Positions 1 to 9,736 of a stretch of 64,000 nucleotides of DNA are shown in pieces (position 1 is the stretch's first letter; each line of letters opens with the position of its first letter). The stretch is from Mariniblastus fucicola. GTDB lineage: Bacteria; Planctomycetota; Planctomycetia; Pirellulales; Pirellulaceae. The notes under the pieces are model-generated. The model did no database searches, had not been told where the DNA came from, and saw nothing but the letters and a program-made list of their open reading frames with translations. The stretch lies in the NCBI RefSeq assembly GCF_008087665.1, contig NZ_CP042912.1:5642001-5706000 (forward strand), in the 5' to 3' direction. The position numbers and the translations under genes were made by a program.

Positions 1-279
1 ACATTCCTTTAGACGTTGGCTTCCGACGCCTCCGGCACCGGTGTGTTTTGGGAGCATCGGCGAGAGCAAGAACAGCTTTAAAGCGATTCGCTGTAGCACG
101 CCGACAAAATCAGCGGCCTTGCAATACAAACCGCAACAGCCGAAAAACCGTCTGGGAGGGAAACATGGCGATTGCTATACTCACCACAAAACGCCCAACC
201 CTCCCAAATGGGCAAGCGGCAAAACCAGTTCGAAACAGGCTGTTTCAGAGTCCTTCACCCAGATCCACAAGGCAACATC

Positions 280-2802
280 GTGGCGAAACGCCAGCCCAGC
301 AAGAAAAAATCGACCCGTAAAGCGACGCCCCGCCGCAGCTCCAAAAAGACGACCTCCCGAAAATCTGGTGGCGGTAACGGCAATGGATCCGGTACGCTCT
401 TCGACGACATGGACGACGATGGCGAAGACGGCCTGACGACGATCCCGCTCCGTCTCGCCGCTCAGTCGCGATATCTGAACTACTCGCTTTCGGTCATCAC
501 CAGCCGCGCTCTGCCCGACGTTCGGGACGGGCTCAAACCAGTTCAGCGCCGCATTCTGTACACGATGGGCGAGTCGCGACTGTTCCACACGGCAAAGCAT
601 CGCAAGTGTGCCAAAGTCGTCGGTGACGTGATGGGTAACCTGCACCCGCACGGCGACAGCTCGATCTATGATGCGCTCGTTCGTGTCGCTCAGCCATTCT
701 CGCTTCGCATCCCGCTCGTCGACGGCAGCGGAAACTTCGGTTCGGTCGACGGAGACAACGCGGCCGCGATGCGTTACACCGAATGTCGGCTGACCCGGAT
801 CTCCAGCGAAGTCCTGACCGATCTTTCGACGCGAACGGTCCCCTTTAAAGCTAACTACGACGGGACGCGAGAAGAACCAGTCGTCCTTCCGTCGCGAATC
901 CCGAACCTGTTGGTCAACGGAGCCACCGGAATCGCGGTCGGCATGGCGACGAACATCCCGTCGCACAACCTGAAAGAAGTCTGCAACGCGTTGCTGAAAC
1001 TTCTCAAGGATCCGGAAATCAAAGCTTACCAGCTGGTCGCCAACGACGCGGTGCACGGCCCGGACTTCCCTACCGGTGGCCAGGTGATTAACTCGAAAGA
1101 GGAACTTCGCGAAATCTACGCGACCGGACATGGCTCGTTGACCATTCGCGGCACCTCGAAAGTCGTCTCGGCGGGCAAAGGCGCCAAGGGCAAAGTCCTG
1201 CAGATCGATTCGATTCCTTACGGCGTGAACAAAGCCAACCTTGTCGAATCAATCAACCAGATGGTGTTCAGTGGCAAGCTCCCGTTGGTGGTGGAGGCTC
1301 GTGATCTTTCGACCGACGACACGCGAATCGATCTGCCGCTCAAGAAAGACGCCGATCCGGACAAAGTCCTCGCGTTCCTCTACAAGAACACAAAGTTCCA
1401 GGTCAACTTTGGCGTCAACCTGACCTGCCTGGTGCCGACCGAAAATCCGGAAGTCGGTGCTCCGGCTCGACTTGGGCTGAAGGAAATCCTCTGGTATTTC
1501 CTGCAATTCCGCCTCGACGTGATCACGAAACGGCTCGAGAACGAACTGGCCAAACTCGAAAAACGGCTGCACATTTTGCAGGGCTTTTTGACCGTCTTCG
1601 ACGCTCTCGACGAGATCATCCGCATCATTCGTCGCTCCGATGGCAAAGCGGATGCGGCGAAAAAAATCATGAAGCGTTTCCCGGTCGGCAAAGGAAAAGA
1701 CGGGCTCGACGAAGATCAAACGGAAGCCATTCTGGAGCTGAAACTCTATCGCCTGGCGAAACTTGAGATCAACCTGATCCAGGACGAATTCAACGAAAAG
1801 CAAAAACGTGCTCGGCAGATTCGCAAGCTACTCAAGGAGAACACTGACGACACGAATTCTTCTGGGCGCTGGAAGATTGTTCGCGAAGAGATCCAGACCA
1901 TCCTGACGGAGTACTGCAAGGACAAGACCGCCAAGCGACGTACGGTGATCGAAGCAGCAGAAGCCCAGGTCGAGTACAGCGAAGAAGATTTTATCGTTGC
2001 AGAAGACTGTCACATCCTGATCACCAAAGACGGATGGGTCAAACGTCAAAAACAAATCGCCGACCCCTCCAAGAGCCGCGTTCGCGGTGGCGACAGCGTG
2101 TTGGCGGTCGTCGCAGGATCGACTCGAGCGACGATCGGCTTTTTTAGCTCGATGGGGTTCTGTTACACGGCGCGGATGATCGACATTCCGGCTTCCACCG
2201 GTTTTGGTGATCCGATTCAGAAGCTTTTCAAACTCAAAGACGGCGAGAAGATCATTTCGGCGCTTTCGTTTGATACGCGAGTCATCGGCGACATTAAGGA
2301 AGATCCGAAAGATGTCTATCTGCCGGAAGTCCACGGCTTGGCCGCGTCAAGCGACGGTTACGCGCTGCGATTCAGCCTGCAGCCTCATTCGGAGGCTTCG
2401 ACAAAAAGCGGGCGCCGATTTGCACGCGTCAAAACGGGCGCTGAACTGGTCGGCGTTTATGCGATTACTGCCGACGAGACGATTCTGGCGATCACTGCCA
2501 ACTGCCGTGCGATGGTTTGCCCTTCCGAAGAGATCAACTTCCTCTCTGGTCCCGGACGTGGCGTGATGCTGATCAAAGTCGGCAAGGGCGACAAGTTGCT
2601 CGGCTTCAAGCCTTCTACCGGCGACCGTGATTTGCTGGTTGTGGAAACCAACCGCGGTGCACAAAAGACCATTTCCACCACCAAATACCGCACGACCTCG
2701 CGCGGCGGCAAAGGAAATGAGATCCAGAAGAACGGCAAGATTGCGAAGATTGTTGAGCCTCCGGTCGAGGCTCCACCGGAGTTGAAACCATTGAAAAAGT
2801 AG
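280..2802 (+). CDS. Type IIA DNA topoisomerase subunit A (GyrA/ParC-like)
   Basis: This is the DNA-cleaving subunit of a gyrase/topoisomerase IV, which passes one duplex through a transient double-strand break. The breakage-reunion domain carries the catalytic Tyr in AAMRYTE (about residue 166 from the chosen start), the [15 protein letters not shown] and NFGSVDGD motifs, and a coiled-coil segment. A C-terminal beta-pinwheel follows. A degenerate GyrA-box-like SRGGKG sits near the very C-terminus rather than in the first blade, so gyrase and Topo IV activity cannot be told apart by eye. The reading frame is open back to a TTG at 172. The GTG at 280, with AAGG about 7 nt upstream, starts a strongly basic Lys/Arg/Ser tail and is preferred. 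The protein is about 840 aa, longer than E. coli ParC. Its B subunit lies at 5278-7209. Confidence 0.93.
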   Translation: MAKRQPSKKKSTRKATPRRSSKKTTSRKSGGGNGNGSGTLFDDMDDDGEDGLTTIPLRLAAQSRYLNYSLSVITSRALPDVRDGLKPVQRRILYTMGESRLFHTAKHRKCAKVVGDVMGNLHPHGDSSIYDALVRVAQPFSLRIPLVDGSGNFGSVDGDNAAAMRYTECRLTRISSEVLTDLSTRTVPFKANYDGTREEPVVLPSRIPNLLVNGATGIAVGMATNIPSHNLKEVCNALLKLLKDPEIKAYQLVANDAVHGPDFPTGGQVINSKEELREIYATGHGSLTIRGTSKVVSAGKGAKGKVLQIDSIPYGVNKANLVESINQMVFSGKLPLVVEARDLSTDDTRIDLPLKKDADPDKVLAFLYKNTKFQVNFGVNLTCLVPTENPEVGAPARLGLKEILWYFLQFRLDVITKRLENELAKLEKRLHILQGFLTVFDALDEIIRIIRRSDGKADAAKKIMKRFPVGKGKDGLDEDQTEAILELKLYRLAKLEINLIQDEFNEKQKRARQIRKLLKENTDDTNSSGRWKIVREEIQTILTEYCKDKTAKRRTVIEAAEAQVEYSEEDFIVAEDCHILITKDGWVKRQKQIADPSKSRVRGGDSVLAVVAGSTRATIGFFSSMGFCYTARMIDIPASTGFGDPIQKLFKLKDGEKIISALSFDTRVIGDIKEDPKDVYLPEVHGLAASSDGYALRFSLQPHSEASTKSGRRFARVKTGAELVGVYAITADETILAITANCRAMVCPSEEINFLSGPGRGVMLIKVGKGDKLLGFKPSTGDRDLLVVETNRGAQKTISTTKYRTTSRGGKGNEIQKNGKIAKIVEPPVEAPPELKPLKK

Positions 2803-3065
2803 CCATTGGTTGACTGTCAGCAGGTGAGGCGATTCAGCATTGTTCGCGCGGATCAGCCACACTGCTGTCTGTTTAGCCGGCCAGGTGCTGAGGTTCCTTC
2901 TGGTCGTGACGATTATCGGCGTTGGCCATTAGCGCAAGCGAAAATTGGGCTGGTGTCTGAAACGACTGGGTTGCGAAATTGTTTGAACATACGACGTGAA
3001 CCGAGCTAGGCTTGGCAGTGTCTTTTTAGTTGAGAGACCATCCGTCACAGAACGCGAGGACAAAG

Positions 3066-4070
3066 ATGCTAGGGTTTCGCTATCTCAAAACGACGCCGAC
3101 GACTCACGTCATGCAATACAAGAACGGCAAACTCGTTCGCCAGGGTGCAGGCCTTTCGTTTTTCTACTTCATGCCATCGAGTGTCGTGGTGCAAATCCCG
3201 CTCGCCAGCGTGGGCATTCCCTTTGTCTTCAACGAAACAACATCGGATTTCCAGGAAGCCACCATCCAGGGCGACATCACCTATCGCGTCGTCGATCCGG
3301 AAAAGCTCGCTGCGATGCTGGACCACAGCGTCGACTATCGCGGTCGATACGGCAGCGACGACCCTTCGAAGCTTAGCGAGCGAATCATCCACGCGGCTCA
3401 GATTTCTGCTCGCGAATTCACACAGCGAAACCCGCTCGGCGAACTTCTGACCAAAAGCGATGAACTGGTGGCGACTTGCGAGTCTGCTCTTAAAGAAGCG
3501 CCGGCAGTTGCGATGTTGGGAGTTGAGATTATCGGCATGTCCATCCTGTCGATCGGTGCAACGCCGGAAATGACAAAAGCCCTTCAAGCCGAAGCTCGCG
3601 AGAAGCTTTTGCAGCAGGCTGACGAAGCCGTTCACATACGCCGCAACAAAGCGATCGAACTGGAACGTGAGATCAAGGAGAACGAACTGCAGACCGAAAT
3701 CAAGGTCGAAGAGAAGAAGCGTGAAGTTCGCGAAATGCAACTGCGAGCCGACATCGCTGTCGAGCAGCAGCGTACCGAACTGGTTGACCAGCGAGTCCAG
3801 AACGAACGCAAAGAGGCTGAAGCTCGTGCCGACGGATTGCGGGCGATTCTGGAACCAATGAAAGACGTCGATTGGAAAACGCTGCTCGCGGCGTCTCCTG
3901 GCGGCATTAACTCTCAGGAAATGATCGCGATGGCGTTTCGAGATCTGGCCGACAACGCCGACAAAATCGGAACGCTCAACATGTCTCCAGATTTGCTCAA
4001 CACGCTGCTTCAATCGAACGAAAATGAGCCTGAGCCACCGAAGCCACGTCCGCGCCGAAATCGCGAATAG
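3066..4070 (+). CDS. SPFH/Band 7 domain protein
   Basis: The protein is of the stomatin/prohibitin/flotillin type. An N-terminal SPFH domain spans about residues 15-170, followed by a long charged coiled coil (about 185-265) rich in E, K and R, and a Pro/Arg-rich tail. There is no clear N-terminal membrane segment, so it may associate with membranes peripherally or through oligomerisation. The ATG at 3066 has GAGGA five bases upstream and is preferred over the in-frame TTG at 3030. The NAD-kinase-like gene starts 11 bp after its stop, so the two are probably co-transcribed. SPFH proteins scaffold membrane microdomains or protease complexes; the role here is inferred only from family. Confidence 0.85.
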   Translation: MLGFRYLKTTPTTHVMQYKNGKLVRQGAGLSFFYFMPSSVVVQIPLASVGIPFVFNETTSDFQEATIQGDITYRVVDPEKLAAMLDHSVDYRGRYGSDDPSKLSERIIHAAQISAREFTQRNPLGELLTKSDELVATCESALKEAPAVAMLGVEIIGMSILSIGATPEMTKALQAEAREKLLQQADEAVHIRRNKAIELEREIKENELQTEIKVEEKKREVREMQLRADIAVEQQRTELVDQRVQNERKEAEARADGLRAILEPMKDVDWKTLLAASPGGINSQEMIAMAFRDLADNADKIGTLNMSPDLLNTLLQSNENEPEPPKPRPRRNRE

Positions 4071-4081
4071 CAGGAGTCATC

Positions 4082-5119
4082 ATGCAGACGCTTCCCATTA
4101 TCGCCGTCGTCACACGCGAAACTCGAATGGAGAACCTGAAAAAACGCTGGGTGACGACCTCCAACGTCAAGTTCCAAATGCAGCAAGCGGCTTCGCACGA
4201 AGAACATCGGCTGAAGCGGAAACGTCGCAAGTCCATGTCGTCAATGAGCGAGGACAACTTCGACCTGATGATCGCCGCCGCGTCGGATGCTCTTTCGGAC
4301 GAAGACGAACTTCGAGAAGAAGATCAGATCTACGACGAAACGCTGAAGAGTCTGCTGTACGAAATCGATCTGGGATATCCGATCAAGGAAATCGACCGCA
4401 GCTTCATTTCGAACTTTGACTTTCAACGCTGTGTTGCCGTCATCGTGTTCGGTCAGGATGGTCTGGTCGCCAACGTTGCCAAATACGTCGGCGACGTTCC
4501 GATCATCGGCGTCAACCCGGACCCCAGCCGCAACGACGGAATCCTGCTACCTTTCGAAGTCAAACATTCACGAAATGTCTTGCAGCGAACGATTGAACAG
4601 AAATCGAAAACCCGTGACGTGACGCTGGGCGAGGTCACGACCAACAACGGCCAGCGAATGCTCGCGTTCAACGACTTCTTTATGGGCTGCAAAACTCATA
4701 CTTCGGCCAGGTACACACTCGAACAGAACCTGGCGACCGAGTCTCAATCGTCCAGCGGCATGATCGTCTCAACGGGCGCGGGATCCACCGGATGGATGTC
4801 GAGCGTCCTAAACATGGCTGGGCAAATCGGACGGATGCTGGACCGGAGCAGCACTCCGGAAAGACTCATTCATCGCATGGACTGGAGTGACCGTCATTTG
4901 ATGTGGGCGGTTCGCGAGCCATTCATCAGTCGACACAGCTCGGCCAGCATGATCGGCGGACTTCTTGATGAAGGCGAAGAACTGGTTGTCGGATCGCAGA
5001 TGGACGGAAACGGCGTGATCTTCTCCGATGGAGTCGAAAAGGACTTCATCGAATTCAATAGTGGCTCGATCGCGGCGTTTCGCGTCGCCAGCCAGAAGGC
5101 TCATCTGGTCGTCAACTGA
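4082..5119 (+). CDS. NAD-kinase-like (diacylglycerol/NAD kinase fold) protein
   Basis: The 345-aa protein has the two signatures of the NAD kinase fold. VFGQDGLVANVA (about 122-133) corresponds to GGDGT, and VSTGAGSTGW (about 229-238) corresponds to the TPTGSTAY nucleotide-binding loop. The canonical GGDG is GQDG, and an N-terminal insert of about 60 charged residues (about 40-100) separates the start from the Rossmann core, so the substrate may not be plain NAD. It follows the SPFH gene by 11 bp and precedes the topoisomerase B gene. The cell's housekeeping NAD kinase may be elsewhere; this one is best called a divergent paralogue. Confidence 0.75.
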   Translation: MQTLPIIAVVTRETRMENLKKRWVTTSNVKFQMQQAASHEEHRLKRKRRKSMSSMSEDNFDLMIAAASDALSDEDELREEDQIYDETLKSLLYEIDLGYPIKEIDRSFISNFDFQRCVAVIVFGQDGLVANVAKYVGDVPIIGVNPDPSRNDGILLPFEVKHSRNVLQRTIEQKSKTRDVTLGEVTTNNGQRMLAFNDFFMGCKTHTSARYTLEQNLATESQSSSGMIVSTGAGSTGWMSSVLNMAGQIGRMLDRSSTPERLIHRMDWSDRHLMWAVREPFISRHSSASMIGGLLDEGEELVVGSQMDGNGVIFSDGVEKDFIEFNSGSIAAFRVASQKAHLVVN

Positions 5120-5277
5120 GGCCGACATTCAACGGATTTTGGGCTGATTCCTTCGGCAAAATCGCGATTACGGTATCGGGCCATTGCCTGTAATATATGG
5201 CGACGAATCCAGTCCCCACACCAACGCCCCACGGAGCCGATTCCTGAAATCGCTCCAACGAGATACTGAAAATCGAT

Positions 5278-7209
5278 ATGGCAGCCGCATCCAAAAAAGC
5301 GAAATCCTACAAATCTGAAAACATCACCGTCCTCGAAGGTCTCGATCCGGTTCGCAAGCGGCCCGGCATGTACATCGGCGGCGTTGGCTCGGCCGGACTG
5401 CACCACCTCGTGTGGGAGATCATGGACAACTCGGTCGACGAGGCCATGAATGGTCACGCCACCGAGATCAACGTCCATCTGCATAAAAGCGGCATGACGG
5501 TCGCCGTATCAGACAACGGCCGCGGCATCCCGGTCGACATGCACAAGAAAACAAAGAAGAGCGCTCTCGAAACGGTCCTCACGGTGCTGCACGCCGGCGG
5601 AAAATTCGAGGGCGACAACTACAAGACCGCGGGTGGATTGCACGGAGTCGGTGCATCGGTTGTTAATGCTCTCTCAAAATCTCTGGTCGCGGTCGTCAAA
5701 CGGGATGGCGCCCAGTTCCGCATGGAGTTCGCCAAAGGCCAGCCGAAGACGAAGCTGCAAAAACTCAAAGGCAATGTACGGGGCACGGGGACCACGATTA
5801 CGTTCACGCCCGATCCGACGATCTTCCCGAAGACCGAGTTCAATCCGAATACAATTCGCAGCCGCATCGAGATTGTCAGCTTCCTGCATCGCGGCGTCAA
5901 AGTTAACTTCGTCGACGACGTTAACGGGAAAAAGGAAACGTTCCATCACGAAAACGGGATCGTGGACTTTCTGGGAAAGGTTTCCACGGAACGTTCCGCG
6001 ACGCCGATCCACGAACCACCATTTGCCCTCAACAGCAGCGCGTCGGACGAGCGATTCGAGCTTGTGTTGCACTGGACAGATTCAACGGACGAACACGTTC
6101 GCTCGTACGTCAACGGTATTCCAACAGGCAACGGTGGTACGCACGAAAATGGATTCCGTAGCGGGATGGTGAAGGCGGTTCGCAACTACATTGACATGCA
6201 CAACCTGATGCCGCGCGGTGTGAAGATTTCGCACGAGGATATTCGTGAAGGCATCGTGGCGATCATTTCGACGTTCATCAAAGAGCCGCAGTTTCAGGGT
6301 CAGACCAAGGACCGTTTGAACAATCCGGAAGTCGCCAGCATGATCGACAGCGAACTCCGCCCTGCCCTTGAGCAGTGGATGAACAATAACCGCAGCGTCG
6401 CCGACGGCATCGTGGCTCGCATTATCGCGGCGGCCCGAGCACGTGCTGCATCGCGTGCGGCTTCGGCGGCCGTTTCCCGCAAAGTCAGCGGCAAGCGTTC
6501 GTTGCTTCCGGGTAAGCTGAGCGATTGCATGGCCAGCGGACGCGGGCGGAGCGAACTGTTCATCGTGGAAGGCGATTCGGCGGGCGGATCGGCCAAACAG
6601 GGTCGCGACCGAAACTTTCAGGCGATCCTGCCGCTGCGAGGCAAGGTTTTGAACACGGAAAGTGCCAACCTGAAAAAGATTCTGGACAACAAGGAAATTC
6701 AGGACATGGTCGCGGCGATCGGATGCGGCCTGGGAACTTCATTCAACATCGCGAACTTGCGATACCAGAAAATCATTCTGCTGGCCGATGCGGATTCCGA
6801 CGGCCACCACATCACGACGTTGTTGCTGACGTTCTTTTTCCGTCACATGCCTCAATTAATTTCCAACGGAAACTTGTTCATCGCCGTGCCGCCGTTGTAT
6901 CGAGTCGACATCGGCAAGGAAACGCATTGGGCGGCGGACGAGGAAGACAAAGTTCGTATCATCAATGAAGCCAACGGTCGAGCGAATCCTGAGATCACCC
7001 GATTCAAAGGCCTTGGCGAAATGATGCCAAAAGTGCTCTGGGAGACGACGCTCGATCCCGACACACGTCGAATGCTGAAAGTCGAAGTCGATGATCAACT
7101 GGAAACCGATCGTGTGATTAGTGATTTGATGGGCAAGGATGCTTCGGCGCGTTTCCGCTTCATCATGGAACGTGCCGAAGATGCGGATGCGATTGAGATC
7201 GATGTTTAA
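5278..7209 (+). CDS. Type IIA DNA topoisomerase subunit B (GyrB/ParE-like)
   Basis: This is the ATPase subunit that partners the A subunit at 280-2802. A GHKL ATPase domain begins at about residue 18, with EIMDNSVDEA, DNGRGIP and GGLHGVGASVVNALS. A transducer domain with the QTKDRL motif follows, then a TOPRIM domain with EGDSAGGSAKQGRDR (about 430) and DADSDGHHI (about 503). At 643 aa it matches ParE and the short form of GyrB, without the large insert of E. coli GyrB. A 158-bp gap upstream holds TAATAT at 5191-5196, which could be part of its own promoter. The gene order A - SPFH - NADK-like - B suggests one regulated unit. Confidence 0.93.
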   Translation: MAAASKKAKSYKSENITVLEGLDPVRKRPGMYIGGVGSAGLHHLVWEIMDNSVDEAMNGHATEINVHLHKSGMTVAVSDNGRGIPVDMHKKTKKSALETVLTVLHAGGKFEGDNYKTAGGLHGVGASVVNALSKSLVAVVKRDGAQFRMEFAKGQPKTKLQKLKGNVRGTGTTITFTPDPTIFPKTEFNPNTIRSRIEIVSFLHRGVKVNFVDDVNGKKETFHHENGIVDFLGKVSTERSATPIHEPPFALNSSASDERFELVLHWTDSTDEHVRSYVNGIPTGNGGTHENGFRSGMVKAVRNYIDMHNLMPRGVKISHEDIREGIVAIISTFIKEPQFQGQTKDRLNNPEVASMIDSELRPALEQWMNNNRSVADGIVARIIAAARARAASRAASAAVSRKVSGKRSLLPGKLSDCMASGRGRSELFIVEGDSAGGSAKQGRDRNFQAILPLRGKVLNTESANLKKILDNKEIQDMVAAIGCGLGTSFNIANLRYQKIILLADADSDGHHITTLLLTFFFRHMPQLISNGNLFIAVPPLYRVDIGKETHWAADEEDKVRIINEANGRANPEITRFKGLGEMMPKVLWETTLDPDTRRMLKVEVDDQLETDRVISDLMGKDASARFRFIMERAEDADAIEIDV

Positions 7210-7217
7210 CGCATCGC

Positions 7218-8168
7218 CTAATCTGGAATCGCTTGCCAGTCTTTTGCGGCAATTCCATTTCGAAATGAACGGATCACATCGGTTACTTCGAAGAAAGATT
7301 CTGTTTCGAGAAGTCTGACAGCGTACAAGTTACGCTTCATCACCGCTTCCAACTCAAAGCTCCAATACATTGACATCAACGGGCTGATCCACAACTCGCT
7401 ACCCTTCGTTCGATCGGTGACTTGGTGATTTCCAAAGTGCCCCGCAATCGCTGAGGCAATCGAAGTGTTGACAATGCTTGGACGCGACGGAGTTCTTTGG
7501 GTCGAGTATTCGACAAGGTCAAGGTAGTGTTCTGCTTCTACCGTGTTTGGCAGTACAGAAAAGGCTCCGAGGAAACCGCCGCTTTTCGTCAGGTCGGCGA
7601 CCGCTTCAAGAAACTGCGCGTGACAGACACCATGAAAACGATCGACACCGAATCCGAGACAGGAAAGAATCTTGTACGGAAGGTCTAGCTGATTCACCGC
7701 GGTCATGCTCACCAAATCTTCGGACGGCGTCCCGAGCCCAACTTCGTCACCACGCATCAGGCTGTCGGTTCCCCCGTCGACCAGGACGATCGCATCAAGG
7801 TTCAGCTTCTCGACGAGGTGTTGATAGGATTCCAGCAAAGGCCGAGCGCCACATTGAGTAAAGGCAAAGACTGAAACGTCCTGCTCGAGCTTTTCAGCAA
7901 ACCATCGGCTAAGTACTCGTTCTGGAAAGTAAGTATCCGATCCTGCCGTATCAGCAGTAACCTCAAAACTGGCCTCGGTAAGACGATTGCCATCATCTCG
8001 CAATGAAGCGAATGACAGATTCGCAAGGTGCACCGATTTGCCTTGAGCCTTCAATGCGAGGTAGAGCGGAATGCCTGAATAGACATCAAATCCGCCGCCA
8101 GCTCCAGCGACGAGGATTCTTTCTGCGTTTGAAAGCCGATTGAATAATTGATTTGCTGCAAGTTCCAT
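7218..8168 (-). CDS. DUF1152 domain-containing protein
   Basis: The protein is about 316 aa and of unknown biochemical function. It matches DUF1152 by the Gly-rich loop VAGAGGGFDVYSGIPL near the N-terminus and the VDGGTDSLMRGDE / GLGTPSEDL region in the middle; both suggest a nucleotide- or phosphate-binding Rossmann-like fold. The frame is open upstream to 8249. The ATG at 8168 has GGAG five bases upstream on the minus strand and is clearly the better start. It lies downstream of the PQQ-propeller gene on the same strand (110-bp gap) and is convergent with the topoisomerase B gene, only 8 bp away. Confidence 0.8.
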   Translation of the reverse strand: MELAANQLFNRLSNAERILVAGAGGGFDVYSGIPLYLALKAQGKSVHLANLSFASLRDDGNRLTEASFEVTADTAGSDTYFPERVLSRWFAEKLEQDVSVFAFTQCGARPLLESYQHLVEKLNLDAIVLVDGGTDSLMRGDEVGLGTPSEDLVSMTAVNQLDLPYKILSCLGFGVDRFHGVCHAQFLEAVADLTKSGGFLGAFSVLPNTVEAEHYLDLVEYSTQRTPSRPSIVNTSIASAIAGHFGNHQVTDRTKGSELWISPLMSMYWSFELEAVMKRNLYAVRLLETESFFEVTDVIRSFRNGIAAKDWQAIPD

Positions 8169-8257
8169 CTGATCTCCGAAAATTGACTCCGTTCGGACTC
8201 GCTGGCGGCAAACAGGTTCGCTTTCCGCGGCAACGATTTGCCAAATCACGCAATCAC

Positions 8258-8270
8258 AGGCTGGGAGCCT
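8258..8270. repeat. Short inverted repeat AGGCT-GGG-AGCCT
   Basis: A perfect 5-bp stem with a 3-nt loop lies between the PQQ and DUF1152 genes. The same AGGCT/AGCCT core recurs in hairpins at 19331-19403 and 45664-45696, so it is probably a member of a dispersed intergenic repeat and not a true terminator; no T-run follows. Confidence 0.45.
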
Positions 8271-8278
8271 CCGCCACC

Positions 8279-9616
8279 CTACTCGATACAGTACAGAAAC
8301 TTCTCACCACGTAGCAGCAACTGATTGCCAACAGCGATTGGCGATGCACTGAAGCTGTCGTCAAGCAAATTCATACCAAGGACTTTCGGTAGCGCCGTAC
8401 TGTCGATCACCAATGTCGCTCCGCTGCGGCAGACGATGTAAACTCTGTTTGCGGCCGCCATCGGAGACGCATAAATCTCATTGAAGCCCTGCATGCGGAA
8501 TGGTCCCGCCGTTTCCTCACCGGTTTTCGCGTCGAGCACGCTCAGGATTCCCTGGTAGTGCCGCAGGAAAAACAGGTTGCCTTGATACAGCAGCGGCGAC
8601 GGAACGTAAGGCGTTCGCTCGGCTGTTTGCCAAACCACATTTTCGCTTCCCGTGATGTCGCCCTTTGCTCCATCGAGCTTGATCGCCAACAGAGAACGAA
8701 TTTCATAACTGCTCGCACAATACAGCATCCCATCGGCATACAGCGGTGTCGCGACGACGTTGTTCGAAAGCCCACCGCACTCCCAAATGACTTCGCCGGA
8801 CTGCGGATCGTAGCCGCGGACCCGATTCGTCCCGGCGACAACCAATTGAGTCGTCCCGTCTTGTTTGATAAAAGCCGGACTCGACCAGGAAGTCACTTCT
8901 GCGCGATCGGAACGCCATTTTTCCTCGCCCGTTTTCGCATCGAGGACCAGCAAATACGACTGAGCCTCCTGATCGCGGTTGATCGCGATCAAGCCATTGG
9001 CGAGTGCCGGAGAACTGCCTTCGCCGTGCCCGTGTTTGGAATGCATCGGCTCGAACTTGCGATCCCACACAACGTTGCCTTCGAAATCGAGGCAAAACAA
9101 ACCATGCGAGCCAAAGTAGGCGTAAACGTGCGCTCCATCGGTCACCAACGACGCCGCGGCGAGACTCGACGAATCGTGGCCTCCTTCGTGCGGCACATTT
9201 TCATTGACGGCTTTCTCCCAAAGGACTTTGCCAGATTCGCGATCGACCGCTGTGACCAGATAACGATGTCGCTGGCTGACTTTCAGGTTGTCATGCGAGC
9301 CTGGTCGGCCGTCAGCGATCGGTTCGAATTTTTCTCCAACTGGCAGGGCCGAAGTCAGAAAGATGTGGTCGTCCCAAACGACAGGCGTGGAATGCCCCAA
9401 CCCTGACACCGGTGTCTTCCACTTGATGTTCTCCGACTCGCTCCAACGTGTCGGCGGGTCAGCATTCGCGGCGGCTTCGCCGGTGCCAACAGGACCACGC
9501 CACTGAGCCCACCGATGCGCGGGGCCTGCGGACGTTTCCGAATTCTGAGCACAGAGCGAATCGGCAACCAGGCTGGCCACCATTAACACGAACAGGACTT
9601 TCGAAAGTGAATTCAT
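8279..9616 (-). CDS. Secreted PQQ-like beta-propeller repeat protein
   Basis: The 445-aa protein has an N-terminal signal peptide (hydrophobic VLFVLMVASLVADSLCA, predicted cleavage near Ala23), so it acts outside the cytoplasm. After it come repeated WD/PQQ-type blades, with WKTPV, VTAVDRESGKVLWEK, LVLDAKTGEEKW, GYDPQSGEVIWE and LSVLDAKTGEE. The AxD..tGevlWe blade pattern is that of BamB/PQQ-dehydrogenase propellers, a family greatly expanded in planctomycetes. No PQQ ligand set can be confirmed. It is divergent from the duplicated membrane protein (120-bp gap) and upstream of the DUF1152 gene. Confidence 0.85.
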   Translation of the reverse strand: MNSLSKVLFVLMVASLVADSLCAQNSETSAGPAHRWAQWRGPVGTGEAAANADPPTRWSESENIKWKTPVSGLGHSTPVVWDDHIFLTSALPVGEKFEPIADGRPGSHDNLKVSQRHRYLVTAVDRESGKVLWEKAVNENVPHEGGHDSSSLAAASLVTDGAHVYAYFGSHGLFCLDFEGNVVWDRKFEPMHSKHGHGEGSSPALANGLIAINRDQEAQSYLLVLDAKTGEEKWRSDRAEVTSWSSPAFIKQDGTTQLVVAGTNRVRGYDPQSGEVIWECGGLSNNVVATPLYADGMLYCASSYEIRSLLAIKLDGAKGDITGSENVVWQTAERTPYVPSPLLYQGNLFFLRHYQGILSVLDAKTGEETAGPFRMQGFNEIYASPMAAANRVYIVCRSGATLVIDSTALPKVLGMNLLDDSFSASPIAVGNQLLLRGEKFLYCIE

Positions 9617-9736
9617 GAACCGTTCTTCGGTGGAGCAGATGGTGATTGCCCGGTCAGCTTACATCGCCAAGGCAGTTTGTATAAAGTACGTACTGCTTTG
9701 TATTCCGTTCAACTGCAGACTCCAGCGAAAGTTCCC

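Noticed and set aside
181-1131. 316-codon ORF on the minus strand
   Set aside because: It is fully antisense to the topoisomerase A gene, has no recognised domain and an Arg/Val-rich composition typical of shadow frames.
3069-4013. 314-codon ORF on the minus strand
   Set aside because: It is antisense to the SPFH gene and has no recognisable family.
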